Both the position numbers and the translations under genes were made by a program. A stretch of 64,000 nucleotides of DNA from Thalassobacillus sp043497085 (GTDB lineage Bacteria; Bacillota; Bacilli; Bacillales; Halobacillaceae), in assembly GCA_043497085.1 (NCBI GenBank), contig JBIEKI010000001.1. One strand, given 5' to 3'. The notes below the pieces were generated by a model. It was not told the DNA's origin. It was given only the letters and a program-made list of their open reading frames with translations, and searched no databases. This document shows positions 26,117 through 34,687 of the stretch, one piece after another (position 1 is the stretch's first letter; each line of letters opens with the position of its first letter).

Positions 26117-27121
26117 ATGCTAGCTAGAGATATCGGAATTGATCTTGGTACTGCCAATGTGCTGATCCATGTACGCGGAAAAGGGATCGTCTTGGATGAG
26201 CCTTCTGTGGTCGCAATGGATCGGAACACTGGAAAAGTCTTAGAAGTAGGAGAGGATGCCCGGCGGATGGTCGGTCGTACCCCGGGTAATATAGAGGCGA
26301 TCCGCCCTCTTAAAGATGGCGTGATTGCGGATTTTGATGTGACAGAAGCGATGCTGAAGCATTTTATAGACAAAATCAATGTGCGTGGCTTTTTATCAAA
26401 GCCTCGCATGTTGATATGCTGTCCGACGAATATCACAAAGGTGGAGCAAAAAGCGATTAGAGAAGCAGCGGAGAAATCCGGTGCGAAAAAAGTATACCTG
26501 GAAGAAGAGCCTAAAGTGGCTGCCATCGGTGCGGGTATGGAAATTTTCCAGCCGAGCGGAAATATGGTCGTTGACATCGGCGGGGGAACAACAGATGTTG
26601 CAGTCCTTTCCATGGGTGATATCGTAACTGCTTCTTCTATCAAAATGGCCGGGGATAAATTCGACCAGGAAATCCTTAGTTATATCAAAAAAGAGTACAA
26701 GCTGCTAATCGGTGAACGGACTGCTGAAGAAATCAAAATCAGTGTAGCCACCGTATTTCCTGATGGTCGCGATGAAGAGATCGACATACGTGGCCGGGAT
26801 ATGGTCTCCGGGCTCCCGAGAACAATCACTGTCCGTTCCTCTGAAATCGAAAAAGCGCTCCATGAATCGGTGCAGGTCATCGTCCAGGCGGCCAAATCGG
26901 TTTTGGAGCGCACGCCGCCTGAATTGTCAGCAGATATCATCGACCGCGGTATTATTATCACGGGCGGTGGTGCGTTGATCCATGGTATCGACAAGCTGCT
27001 GGCAGAAGAACTGAAGGTACCGGTATTAGTAGCGGAAGAGCCGATGAACTGTGTCGCGAAAGGTACAGGCATCATGCTAGAAAACATCGATAAAATCGCA
27101 AAGAATAAAATCAGAAGATAA
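26117..27121 (+). CDS. mbl: MreB-like cell-shape protein Mbl
   Basis: Mbl is an actin-fold ATPase that polymerises under the membrane and directs lateral cell-wall synthesis. The 334-residue protein begins MLARDIGIDLGTANVLIHVR; the phosphate-binding DIGGGTTDVAVLSMGD and the C-terminal GVIITGGGAL-like segment (RGIIITGGGALIHG) are present. ATG at 26117 matches the family N-terminus and has GGAGG upstream, whereas the open frame extends back to 26033. The downstream flhO gene confirms Mbl rather than MreB or MreBH. Confidence 0.96.
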   Translation: MLARDIGIDLGTANVLIHVRGKGIVLDEPSVVAMDRNTGKVLEVGEDARRMVGRTPGNIEAIRPLKDGVIADFDVTEAMLKHFIDKINVRGFLSKPRMLICCPTNITKVEQKAIREAAEKSGAKKVYLEEEPKVAAIGAGMEIFQPSGNMVVDIGGGTTDVAVLSMGDIVTASSIKMAGDKFDQEILSYIKKEYKLLIGERTAEEIKISVATVFPDGRDEEIDIRGRDMVSGLPRTITVRSSEIEKALHESVQVIVQAAKSVLERTPPELSADIIDRGIIITGGGALIHGIDKLLAEELKVPVLVAEEPMNCVAKGTGIMLENIDKIAKNKIRR

Positions 27122-27148
27122 TCAAGTCCAAATAAAGGAGCGATTCCC

Positions 27149-27967
27149 TTGCTGAGAGGATTCTATACGGCTGCTTCCGGCATGATTGCCCAGCAGCGAC
27201 GTCAAGAAGCATTGTCCAATAATATGGCGAATGCCAACACACCTGGCTACAAATCCGACCAGGGTGTTATGCGTGCTTTTCCAGAGCTGTTGATGCAGCG
27301 GGTTGAAGCGAAAAGCATTCCATCCGGCAGGGGATTGCATGTTCCAATGAATCAAAGGATCGGATCGTTGAACACAGGTGCATACCTGCAGGAAACCATT
27401 CCTGATTTTGCTCAGGGTGATATCCGCGAGACAGGGGTCGGGACGGATATGGCACTTATCAATGGCAATCTCCCGGATGAGATGGGATCATTATATTTTA
27501 CCGTGCAAAGTGATGACGGGGAGGCCCGTTATACACGTAACGGTAATTTTACTGTAGATGGACAAGGGTATCTGGTGACCCAGGAGGGTGCTTATGTACT
27601 TGATGAGTCAGGTGATCAGATTGCGGTGGACGGCATGGAATTCCAAGTCTCCACAGACGGAACCGTGGCACTTCCTGGGGGAGATATTCCTTTAGGGATC
27701 TCCTATATTGCCAATTCACAAAGCCTGGTCAAAGAAGGGAACACCACTTTCCGTTTGGCCGAAGGAGAAGCCCTGGATGCCAGACAGGTGGCTGGTGTTA
27801 ATTTTTCCGTTCAGCAAAACCATCTCGAGCGTTCTAATGTAGATGCGGGTAAAACGATGACAGAAATGATGAATACATATCGTAATTTCGAAATGAATCA
27901 ACGTGTCTTGAAAGCTTATGACCAAAGTATGGACAAGGCTGTCAATGATATCGGCAGGTTGAGGTAA
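27149..27967 (+). CDS. flhO: Flagellar hook-basal body protein FlhO (FlgG/FlgF family)
   Basis: A 272-residue rod-type flagellar protein. The N-terminus MLRGFYTAASGMIAQQRRQE contains the conserved axial-family helix and ANTPGYKSD motif, and the C-terminal LKAYDQSMDKAVNDIGRLR helix completes the coiled-coil pair. In B. subtilis FlhO and FlhP form the distal rod of the flagellum. It starts with TTG at 27149, preceded eight bases upstream by AAAGGAG. Confidence 0.94.
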   Translation: MLRGFYTAASGMIAQQRRQEALSNNMANANTPGYKSDQGVMRAFPELLMQRVEAKSIPSGRGLHVPMNQRIGSLNTGAYLQETIPDFAQGDIRETGVGTDMALINGNLPDEMGSLYFTVQSDDGEARYTRNGNFTVDGQGYLVTQEGAYVLDESGDQIAVDGMEFQVSTDGTVALPGGDIPLGISYIANSQSLVKEGNTTFRLAEGEALDARQVAGVNFSVQQNHLERSNVDAGKTMTEMMNTYRNFEMNQRVLKAYDQSMDKAVNDIGRLR

Positions 27968-27980
27968 AGGGGGACGTAGC

Positions 27981-28799
27981 ATGTCTAGATCGATGATCCA
28001 GGCTGCGGTCACGATGGGCCAGCTGCAGCAGAAGCTGGACGTGATCGGTAATAATCTATCGAACAGTAATACGCCAGGCTATAAAACCCGTAATGCTGAA
28101 TTTTCTTCACTGCTGTACCAGCAGATTAATAATCTTAATGAAAATGATCCAGCACCCCCACGCGCCACGCCTGAAGGTATCCGCAGCGGTTCCGGAGCGA
28201 AGCTTGGAACAGTGACGATGGATTTATCGAAAGGCTCATTGCAAGTGACAGATCGAAGCCTTGATGCGGCCTTAATTACCGATAATCACTTGTTCCAAAT
28301 AGCAGTACCGACAGAGCAAGGCACGGAGGTTCGCTATACAAGGGCGGGGAATTTTTATTTGAACCCTGGAGCCGATGGTCAATTGATGCTGACCGATACC
28401 AACGGCGCGCCAGTCCTTGGTGAAGACGGTCCAATTTTACTGGAAGAAGGTTTTAATGGATTGACGATCGGTGAAAATGGTACCATTACAGTAGAGAGAG
28501 ATGAGGGGCAGGCTGTCGAAGGCCGCCTTGCAATCGTTGAGGCCGTTCGTCCACGTATGCTCGAGTCGGAGGGCAGCAATATTTTCCGCGTGCCTGCGGG
28601 ACAGGATACGGAAGAAATCATTCAGACAGTGGATGAAGAAAACGTACAGATAAAAAGCGGTGCTCTCGAATCTTCTAATGTCGATATGGCAAAACAGATG
28701 ACAGATATGCTGATGGTACAACGCGCCTATCAATTCAATGGCCAATCTATTTCTTTGAGTGACCAGATGAGTGGATTGGTCAATCAACTGAGATCTTAA
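27981..28799 (+). CDS. flhP: Flagellar hook-basal body protein FlhP (FlgG family)
   Basis: A 272-residue paralogue of FlhO with the same layout: an N-terminal axial motif (NNLSNSNTPGYKT), a central beta domain and a C-terminal helix (ALESSNVDMAKQMTDMLMVQ). Together with FlhO it builds the distal rod. It lies 13 bases after flhO with AAAGGGGG upstream, so the two should be co-translated. Confidence 0.94.
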   Translation: MSRSMIQAAVTMGQLQQKLDVIGNNLSNSNTPGYKTRNAEFSSLLYQQINNLNENDPAPPRATPEGIRSGSGAKLGTVTMDLSKGSLQVTDRSLDAALITDNHLFQIAVPTEQGTEVRYTRAGNFYLNPGADGQLMLTDTNGAPVLGEDGPILLEEGFNGLTIGENGTITVERDEGQAVEGRLAIVEAVRPRMLESEGSNIFRVPAGQDTEEIIQTVDEENVQIKSGALESSNVDMAKQMTDMLMVQRAYQFNGQSISLSDQMSGLVNQLRS

Positions 28800-28819
28800 C
28801 TGTAAGGAGTTACACAACT

Positions 28820-29140
28820 ATGTCAACAAACCCTACCGGTCAGAAACAGCCGACGACCAGAAAACAATATAAAAATACGCCAGAGAATCCTAAAGCCGTC
28901 AAAGAAACGAAGGATAAGCAAGGGTCTGCTAAGAAAGTACGCTCGAACAAAGAAAAACCACCGCGCCGCAGGATTTTTCCGATTTGGCTGCGCCTGATTT
29001 TCATCACTATTTTGTGTGTTGTCGCATTGATTGTCGGGTTGATGGTAGGTTATGGTGTGCTTGGTGAAGGTCAACCTTTGGATGTATTGAAGTTAGAGAC
29101 ATGGGAACATATATGGAATATCGCAACAAAAACCGAATGA
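28820..29140 (+). CDS. EpuA-family membrane protein (annotated elsewhere as RNA polymerase subunit beta)
   Basis: A 106-residue protein with about 50 polar, basic residues followed by a single membrane helix (LRLIFITILCVVALIVGLMVGYGVLG) and a short outer tail. The RRRIFPIWLRL...GLMVGYGVLGEG pattern matches the EpuA family found beside mbl-flhOP in Bacillaceae. Databases often call it a beta-subunit of RNA polymerase, which the sequence does not support. Function unknown. Confidence 0.8.
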   Translation: MSTNPTGQKQPTTRKQYKNTPENPKAVKETKDKQGSAKKVRSNKEKPPRRRIFPIWLRLIFITILCVVALIVGLMVGYGVLGEGQPLDVLKLETWEHIWNIATKTE

Positions 29141-29150
29141 CACGATCTGA

Positions 29151-29184
29151 AACCCGTACAGCATAGAGCTGAAGCGGGTTTTTT
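29151..29184 (+). terminator. Terminator after the EpuA-family gene
   Basis: AACCCG and CGGGTT with an inner CAGC/GCTG pair, then six Ts. Confidence 0.75.
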
Positions 29185-29191
29185 CATTTTA

Positions 29192-29236
29192 AAAATACCC
29201 CGGGACATCCATTATCTGGATGTCCCGGGGTATTTT
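29192..29236. terminator. Perfect 20-base-pair hairpin, second terminator
   Basis: Bases 29192-29211 and 29217-29236 are exact complements with a 5-base loop. The A and T ends make it usable in both directions. It insulates the next operon. Confidence 0.75.
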
Positions 29237-29309
29237 GGTGTATCATTGCGTTTTCGCTGACTCGTTTTGTGGAACTAGAATAGCACCAGCTACAAAAGGG
29301 GGTTAGATT

Positions 29310-30638
29310 TTGCAAACGGACGTATTCGTAGCAGGTGGTGGAGTCGGAGGGCTTGCGCTCGCCGTCAAACTGGCAAGCCGCGGTGTTCGGGTCATGGTTG
29401 CCGAACAGTTGAAGAATGAATCTCCTTTATACAAAGGAGAACTCCTCCAGCCAAAAACGATCGCCATATTAGATCAGTTAGCCGTGCTGCCGGAAGTATT
29501 AGAGCACGGCCATAAAATTGAAACACTGGCGTTTCAGGAAGTAAATGTGAATGCCGGTGCCGCCCCTGAGGTAATCGAAAGTACGGACCTGACCTATAAT
29601 CGCATAGCGAGTAATTATAATTATGCGATTATGATTCCTCATGAAAAGATCAAAGAGATTTTAAAAAATAAAGCCAGAGAGTATGAAGGTTACTTCGAGT
29701 ATCTGTCCGGTGCCCGTTTTCTTGGGTTTGAAAATGGGAAAGCACAACTCAAATACAAGAAACAAGTACAGGCTGTCACGGCAGATGTCTATATCGGGGC
29801 TGAAGGCCGCAGCTCGCCAACACGCCAGGCGATGCAGGTGTCCATAAATCGTAAAGATTATAATCACCACTTTTTAACGGTGACAATCCCACGTCCGGAA
29901 TCGTTCCGGGAGGGGAAAATCGTGACAAGCCGGACAGCTTTCCTTGGTATGTTTCCACTACCGGATAACCAGATAAGGACGGTCTATATGATTCCGGCAG
30001 GCGAATATAAAGCAATCAAAGAAAACGGTCTCGAGCATGTATATGAAGCGTACGGCCAACTGGAACCGAGGTTGAAGGAAGATGTCCGCTCGCTCAAGGA
30101 TTGGAAGCTAATTCAGTTGATGGTGCCGTATACCTACCATGTCGATAAGTATGTAAAGGGCAACCTGGCACTCCTTGGTGATGCTGCTCATACCGTCCAC
30201 CCGATGGCCGGTGAAGGGATGAATCTGGCTATTCAGGATGCCGAAGTGCTGGGTGAACTGCTCAGCTGGTGTAAAGAGCATAAGCAGCCTTACCATGCCT
30301 ACCTTCCTTATTATGAACAGGTGCGAAGACCGAGGGTGGATTTCTTATTGAAATTAAGCCATTTATCAGCGCTTGTTTATTCGTACCCTTACCGGTGGTG
30401 GCGTCAGGTCAGGATGCGGGCAGTGGACCGTATGTATGAAGATGACCGGCTTCATGTCAAACAAATGCTGAATACTTCCGGCCTGGGTATGTGGGATTTT
30501 TCCCTTGTAGACCGGGCTATACAGGGCAGTATACTGCCGGTCCGGAAAAAGAAAATCTCCGACAACCGGCAGAAACGATATATCTTTGATGAAAATGATG
30601 ATTATCCATGGAAACAAAATGATAACCGGAAGGGGTAG
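29310..30638 (+). CDS. FAD-dependent aromatic-ring-type monooxygenase
   Basis: A 442-residue flavoprotein of the p-hydroxybenzoate hydroxylase/UbiH superfamily. The Rossmann motif VAGGGVGGLALAVKLA is at residues 7-22, and the second FAD motif GDAAHTVHPMAGEGMNLA is at about residues 289-306. Such enzymes hydroxylate aromatic or quinone substrates using NAD(P)H and oxygen. The substrate here is unknown. Start is TTG at 29310 with AAAGGGGGTT upstream. The next gene, a methyltransferase, begins 6 bases after the stop, so hydroxylation followed by methylation of one substrate is likely. Confidence 0.85.
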   Translation: MQTDVFVAGGGVGGLALAVKLASRGVRVMVAEQLKNESPLYKGELLQPKTIAILDQLAVLPEVLEHGHKIETLAFQEVNVNAGAAPEVIESTDLTYNRIASNYNYAIMIPHEKIKEILKNKAREYEGYFEYLSGARFLGFENGKAQLKYKKQVQAVTADVYIGAEGRSSPTRQAMQVSINRKDYNHHFLTVTIPRPESFREGKIVTSRTAFLGMFPLPDNQIRTVYMIPAGEYKAIKENGLEHVYEAYGQLEPRLKEDVRSLKDWKLIQLMVPYTYHVDKYVKGNLALLGDAAHTVHPMAGEGMNLAIQDAEVLGELLSWCKEHKQPYHAYLPYYEQVRRPRVDFLLKLSHLSALVYSYPYRWWRQVRMRAVDRMYEDDRLHVKQMLNTSGLGMWDFSLVDRAIQGSILPVRKKKISDNRQKRYIFDENDDYPWKQNDNRKG

Positions 30639-30644
30639 AATGGG

Positions 30645-31715
30645 ATGAATGAATGGACGATTGCCATGCAGGCACGTAAATGGATGAAGAAAAATGAATC
30701 ATTCTTATATAGCTGGCATGCTTATGTAGGATCAGAACTGGGGTTGTTCGATGAATTTAAAGAACCGGCGACACTGGAAGAAGTAGCTTCACGGACAGGT
30801 TACCCGGAGGACCTGCTTGAATCCTGGGTGCAGGTCGGAGTGGAACTGAAGCATCTGAAGAAAAAAGATGATAAATTCCGAACCTCAAAAAAACGATGCA
30901 GTGCGCTGATGTCAGATTATGGTTCTCCTGGTGTGGCGGCGTTATTAAAAGAAATGATGGAATTGCATTTACCGACTTTGCTGGCCTATCCGAATATCAT
31001 GCGCTCAAAGGAACGAGCATCGTTCGATCATGAAGAATATGGCGGAATTGTCGCCGAGACATCCGCACTGCTTGAACATTTTGCCATTCGTAAAATCAAA
31101 CGTAAGGTACGCGAACAAAAAATTGAAACCATCGTCGATCTGGGTTGTGGTCATGGCGGCTACTTAAGAAAACTTGCCGATCACTTTCCGGATATTCAGA
31201 TGATCGGCGTTGATATCAATGAAAAAGTGATTGAAAGCGCACGTCTGCAATCGAAGGATTACCCAAACCTTACCTTTGAAGTTGGGGACTTTGAAGAATG
31301 GGAGCCGAAACAGGGGAAGGTCGATATGATTCTCCTCCACAACGTCTTCCATTATATCCATCCGGATGAACGCAGCAGGCTGCTGGAAAAAATAAATCAA
31401 AACTTAGATGATAATGGTGTGGTTTCTGTCATAACACCGCTAAGCGGTACCGAACATGGCAAAGCATTTTCTTCCGCATTCAATAGTTTCTTTGTTGCTC
31501 ATTCCAATTTATACGCTTTGCCGAAACAATCCGACCTGGATTCCATCTTCTCAAAAGGCGACTTTGACATGTTCGATCTCGACCCAATCATCAAAGAAGG
31601 CTCCTGGTTTACCTTCTGGCTGACACCGAAAGCAGCAGAAAAAGTAAACACAGACGTTGAACAAGTGGAGATACAGCAGCAACAATCCCCTGCCAAATCA
31701 GCATCCTCCAATTGA
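30645..31715 (+). CDS. SAM-dependent methyltransferase, O-methyltransferase-like
   Basis: A 356-residue class I methyltransferase. Residues 1-100 look like the winged-helix dimerisation domain of small-molecule O-methyltransferases (LGLFDEFKEPATLEEVASRT). The SAM-binding motif I is VDLGCGHGGYLRKLAD, with the acidic GVDIN at the end of strand 2. The C-terminus is Gln/Ser-rich and probably disordered. Its pairing with the upstream flavin monooxygenase suggests modification of a quinone, pigment or polyketide. The substrate cannot be told from sequence. Confidence 0.83.
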   Translation: MNEWTIAMQARKWMKKNESFLYSWHAYVGSELGLFDEFKEPATLEEVASRTGYPEDLLESWVQVGVELKHLKKKDDKFRTSKKRCSALMSDYGSPGVAALLKEMMELHLPTLLAYPNIMRSKERASFDHEEYGGIVAETSALLEHFAIRKIKRKVREQKIETIVDLGCGHGGYLRKLADHFPDIQMIGVDINEKVIESARLQSKDYPNLTFEVGDFEEWEPKQGKVDMILLHNVFHYIHPDERSRLLEKINQNLDDNGVVSVITPLSGTEHGKAFSSAFNSFFVAHSNLYALPKQSDLDSIFSKGDFDMFDLDPIIKEGSWFTFWLTPKAAEKVNTDVEQVEIQQQQSPAKSASSN

Positions 31716-31784
31716 TGTGTACTCCGGCAGCGGCCAGCTGCCCCCTGATTTTCTCATAAATGCCTTAATCAATGGTATGATCGA

Positions 31785-32370
31785 AAAGTCGAAGACTTGA
31801 TTTCGAGATATTAGTTGCGAGAAAGGGGCGTTGGGGAACGAGTCGCTTTCCACGGGCGTTCGCTGAGCTTCCTCGAGCTAACGCTCTGTGGGGTCTCACC
31901 TGAAACTCATTTCCCGTAGGAGTCTCCCCGTTCCCCACCGGACCTTGCTATAGGAAGGCCTCGAAATCTCACTTGTAGAAACTGCCCCATGATAATAGAA
32001 AGAAGACTTTGGCCGCTTTACATCCTTTATAAATGCATCAAGAAGAAAGTTTCAGTTAAACACGCATTCTCCTTTTGAAGGGTCCGTTTAGTACAAAACT
32101 TGCTGGATGGGCAGGGAAACGGCGAGACTCCCGCGGGAGAAGGAGCTAGGCGAGATCCCGCAGGGCTTTAGCCCGAGGAAGCTTGCCAGGTCCCCTGCAG
32201 GAAAGAAATGAATGCGTAATCGCCTTGGGAGACACGACACGCATAAGCAGAACAGCAAAAGGGAAGGGCTCTTTCTTCCCGTTGATGGACTGCTTATGTC
32301 GCGAGTGTCTAGGCGATGAAGCTGGAAAGCGAGTCGTTTTCAAGCCCATCCCATCTCTTTCATGATAACG
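31785..32370. repeat. Composite palindromic repeat, copy B
   Basis: A near-duplicate of 8665-9250 in the same orientation: reverse module at about 31825-31944 (arms GGGGAACG and CGTTCCCC), the AT-rich spacer sharing GATAATAGAAAGAAGACTTT, then a forward module from about 32113 interrupted by the 99-base hairpin at 32219-32317. The flanking pair TCCGTT (near 32082) and AACGGA (near 32366) is complementary. No protein coding is credible inside. Confidence 0.85.
32219..32317 (+). other. 99-base stem-loop nested in composite repeat B
   Basis: It has the same four helices and same length as 9096-9194. The few differences fall in the bulge next to the first helix and in the terminal loop region (GGGCTCTTT instead of GTGTTCTTT). 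Confidence 0.6.
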
Positions 32371-32420
32371 GACCAACTATCGGCCTTAGAGAAAAGAAAC
32401 GAATCTTCATTACATGGTTT

Positions 32421-32449
32421 TTGTCGAAACAGGCAAACATGTATATAAT
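32421..32449 (+). promoter_or_regulatory. Sigma-A promoter of fabZ, with a Spo0A-box-like sequence at -35
   Basis: TTGTCG at 32421-32426 and TATAAT at 32444-32449 with 17-base spacing. TGTCGAA at 32422-32428 equals the core Spo0A box and overlaps the -35 element. Confidence 0.6.
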
Positions 32450-32483
32450 AGGCATAGTTGATATCGAAAGGAGATTGTTACAT

Positions 32484-32906
32484 ATGATGAACATAAACGA
32501 AATCAAAGAAATCATCCCACACCGCTATCCCTTCCTGTTGATCGACCAGATAGAAGAAGTAGTGGAAGGAGAGCGAGCTGTAGGCTACAAAAATGTCACG
32601 GTCAATGAACCATTTTTCCAGGGCCATTTTCCTGATTATCCTGTCATGCCTGGAGTTTTGATTGTTGAAGCTCTCGCACAAGTCGGAGCTGTCGCAATGC
32701 TGAAAAAGGAAGATAACCAGGGTAAGCTTGCTTTCTTCACAGGAATCGATAAGTGCCGGTTCAAGCGCCAGGTTCAGCCTGGCGACCGCCTGAAGCTTGA
32801 GGTGGAAATCGTACGTGCCAAAGGTCCAATGGGCAAAGGAAAAGCAAAAGCGACCGTTGATGGTGAGTTAGCGTGTGAAGCTGAAATCATGTTTGCTTTG
32901 AAATAA
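32484..32906 (+). CDS. fabZ: 3-hydroxyacyl-[acyl-carrier-protein] dehydratase FabZ
   Basis: FabZ dehydrates 3-hydroxyacyl-ACP in the fatty-acid elongation cycle. The 140-residue hot-dog-fold protein has the catalytic His48 in FFQGHFPDYPVMPGVLIVEA and Glu62 shortly after. ATG at 32484 has AAAGGAG ten bases upstream; an ATG at 32487 is an alternative. In B. subtilis fabZ also lies near mbl-flhO-flhP; here two inserted genes and a repeat separate them. Confidence 0.96.
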   Translation: MMNINEIKEIIPHRYPFLLIDQIEEVVEGERAVGYKNVTVNEPFFQGHFPDYPVMPGVLIVEALAQVGAVAMLKKEDNQGKLAFFTGIDKCRFKRQVQPGDRLKLEVEIVRAKGPMGKGKAKATVDGELACEAEIMFALK

Positions 32907-32990
32907 GAAGAAAACGTTCCTCCATTTGGTTGGTTTCACATTGGCTGTAAAGATTGTCATCGGAACCCGGAAGATACACGGTACTCTGTT

Positions 32991-33125
32991 GATTCCACGA
33001 TGAGCGTTCGGTGGTGACGCCTGCGGGAACAGCGCGAGTCGAAGATCCACTTGGTCAAGTGATTTTCTTGACCAAGTTAGCTGAGGCCGTGCCCGCGGCA
33101 AGCATCCACCGGTAAGCGATTCATG
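32991..33125. repeat. GC-rich palindromic repeat, second subtype
   Basis: The arms CGGTGG (33009-33014) and CCACCG (33106-33111) enclose GCCTGCGGG and CCCGCGGC. The centre is a perfect 11-base-pair stem, ACTTGGTCAAG (33049-33059) with CTTGACCAAGT (33067-33077). It differs in arm sequence from the GGGAAACG subtype but has the same kind of architecture. Confidence 0.7.
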
Positions 33126-33145
33126 AGTATAAACAACTTTCAGTG

Positions 33146-33173
33146 GCCTCGCCAGTTGGCGGGGCGTTTTTTT
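33146..33173 (+). terminator. Terminator between fabZ and the lipoprotein gene
   Basis: GCCTCGCC and GGCGGGGC form an 8-base-pair stem around AGTT, then seven Ts. Confidence 0.8.
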
Positions 33174-33258
33174 GGCCAAAAAATTACTTATATTTTGGTT
33201 TATTTTTGCCAGATTGGGAAAGATAGGCGTGAAATATATTGAATAGGAGGAATAAATA

Positions 33259-33561
33259 ATGGTTAATAAATGGTGGATGAAATTTGGCGCGGCTACATTG
33301 GCGATTTTCTTATTGGGCGCATGTGCTACGGAAGATGATGATGCTGGTGATAACAATACCGAACAAAACGAAGAAGCGGATATGCAGGAAGAAGATGACG
33401 GTGCTCCGGAAGAACAAGGTGAAAATGAAGCTGAAAAGGAAAACGATGCGGAAGAAGATGAAGGCACAGGAACAAGTGAAGAAGAGATGGAAGACGAAGC
33501 GGCTGAAGAAGATATGACGAACGAAGATACCATGGAAGATGGAGAAAATAACAACGAATAA
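33259..33561 (+). CDS. Small, very acidic predicted lipoprotein
   Basis: A 100-residue protein with a type II signal peptide (lipobox LGAC) and a mature part made mostly of Glu, Asp, Asn and Gly. The mature sequence is low complexity and probably disordered. Such acidic surface tails suit a halophile and could bind cations, but no function is known. AGGAGG precedes ATG. A bidirectional terminator follows. Confidence 0.75.
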   Translation: MVNKWWMKFGAATLAIFLLGACATEDDDAGDNNTEQNEEADMQEEDDGAPEEQGENEAEKENDAEEDEGTGTSEEEMEDEAAEEDMTNEDTMEDGENNNE

Positions 33562-33564
33562 GTA

Positions 33565-33605
33565 AAAAAGTCAGCGGCTGAGTTTATGCAGCTTCTGACT
33601 TTTTT
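33565..33605. terminator. Bidirectional terminator between convergent genes
   Basis: AAGTCAG/CTGACTT plus inner GCTG/CAGC, with A and T runs on both sides. It serves the lipoprotein gene and the convergent YjfB-like gene. Confidence 0.8.
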
Positions 33606-33608
33606 GGT

Positions 33609-33797
33609 TTACCCTTTCAAATCAATCCGGCCACCGAGCGTCGGGTGCTGGGCCTCGGGCATGTTTGTCTTAAGCATCTCGATCATCTGAGATCCTTGTT
33701 CCTTTGCCTGATCCATCGACTTATCCATCACAGCCAGGCTGGCATTTTGCTTAACGTAATGCTGGCTCATAAGAACAGACACTGTAGCAACATCCAT
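33609..33797 (-). CDS. yjfB: YjfB-family putative motility protein
   Basis: A 62-residue protein opening MDVATVSVLMSQHYVKQNAS, matching the YjfB family, which B. subtilis expresses with motility genes. The role is unknown. GGGAGTGAAG precedes ATG on the minus strand. ATATCGAC at 33831-33838 (minus strand GTCGATAT) resembles a sigma-D -10 box (GCCGATAT), but the -35 is weak. It converges on the acidic lipoprotein gene. Confidence 0.82.
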   Translation of the reverse strand: MDVATVSVLMSQHYVKQNASLAVMDKSMDQAKEQGSQMIEMLKTNMPEAQHPTLGGRIDLKG

Positions 33798-33950
33798 AAC
33801 TTCACTCCCTTCTCTCCATCTTCTCTTTTAATATCGACCATAACCCTAAGAAATCAATCGACGAGTAAACGGTTAACTTGAGCGGATAAAACATAAAACT
33901 GAGGCCATGGGTCGACCAAAATATGGACAATCTGGTTATCGTTCACAAAT

Positions 33951-33979
33951 CTGACACGCTCAGCTGAGCTTTTCATACT
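33951..33979 (+). promoter_or_regulatory. Possible comK promoter with a 12-base palindrome in the spacer
   Basis: CTGACA at 33951-33956 and CATACT at 33974-33979 with 17-base spacing. The perfect palindrome GCTCAGCTGAGC (33958-33969) fills most of the spacer and could be an operator. Confidence 0.4.
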
Positions 33980-34035
33980 TTGGTGTAGTAATATAGTCTT
34001 ATGTAATAGAAAAGAGAGAAAAAGGGGATAGAGAT

Positions 34036-34503
34036 GTGGAATGTGTTGAAGTAGCTTCAGATTACTTAATAAACCGTAACACTATGATGTTAAAACCGAA
34101 TGTAGGAGAAAATAAAGTATCCACCTTCATAAGGGAAGAAAGTCACGTTATTTGCACCAAAAAGAACGTCCAAAAAATACTCGATAACAGTTGTCTTTTG
34201 TACGGAGCATCCTTTAATGGACGAAGGGATTTTTCAAGAGCTTTCTTACATACAGATAAAAAACTGCCGGTTGAAGTGAGTGCACCATCACGTATTGTAA
34301 TGTTTCCACTACGTTGCAATGCTTCAGGAGAAAAGGTGTGGATTGCCTACCATCATGTCAAAGATCAGCGGGTCAGTTCACCTGGGACGATGGAAATTCT
34401 CTTTACGGACAATACTTCCTACCAGATTGACATCTCGCAATCTTCATTTTCACGTCAATATAATCTGGCAGCCCGTCTGGTAAATAGGAAACATTATACA
34501 TAA
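34036..34503 (+). CDS. comK: ComK-family competence transcription factor, short
   Basis: ComK activates DNA-uptake genes in B. subtilis by binding paired AT-boxes. This 155-residue protein matches across the family: LDNSCLLYGASFNGRR aligns with the B. subtilis VDRSCRFFGSSYAGRK, then the FP-containing strand and the HVK segment. It ends after RLVNRKHYT, about 35 residues earlier than B. subtilis ComK, where the C-terminal part contributes to activation and proteolysis. Start is GTG at 34036 with AAAGGGG upstream. It could be an active regulator or a decayed one. Confidence 0.8.
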   Translation: MECVEVASDYLINRNTMMLKPNVGENKVSTFIREESHVICTKKNVQKILDNSCLLYGASFNGRRDFSRAFLHTDKKLPVEVSAPSRIVMFPLRCNASGEKVWIAYHHVKDQRVSSPGTMEILFTDNTSYQIDISQSSFSRQYNLAARLVNRKHYT

Positions 34504-34687
34504 GAAAGGAAGAAGATGAGGATTCCGCGCCTTTCCGAATAGCCATTTCGTTTTTCCCGCCAGGTTTTTATGGTAAGATAAAAACAAATCAAACACGTGG
34601 AAACGTTTTACTACACTTGAGTTATGAGAAAAATTGATAGTTTTCCCGTTGATGGTAGAGGGAAAATGATTAGGAGAGGTGATTCGG

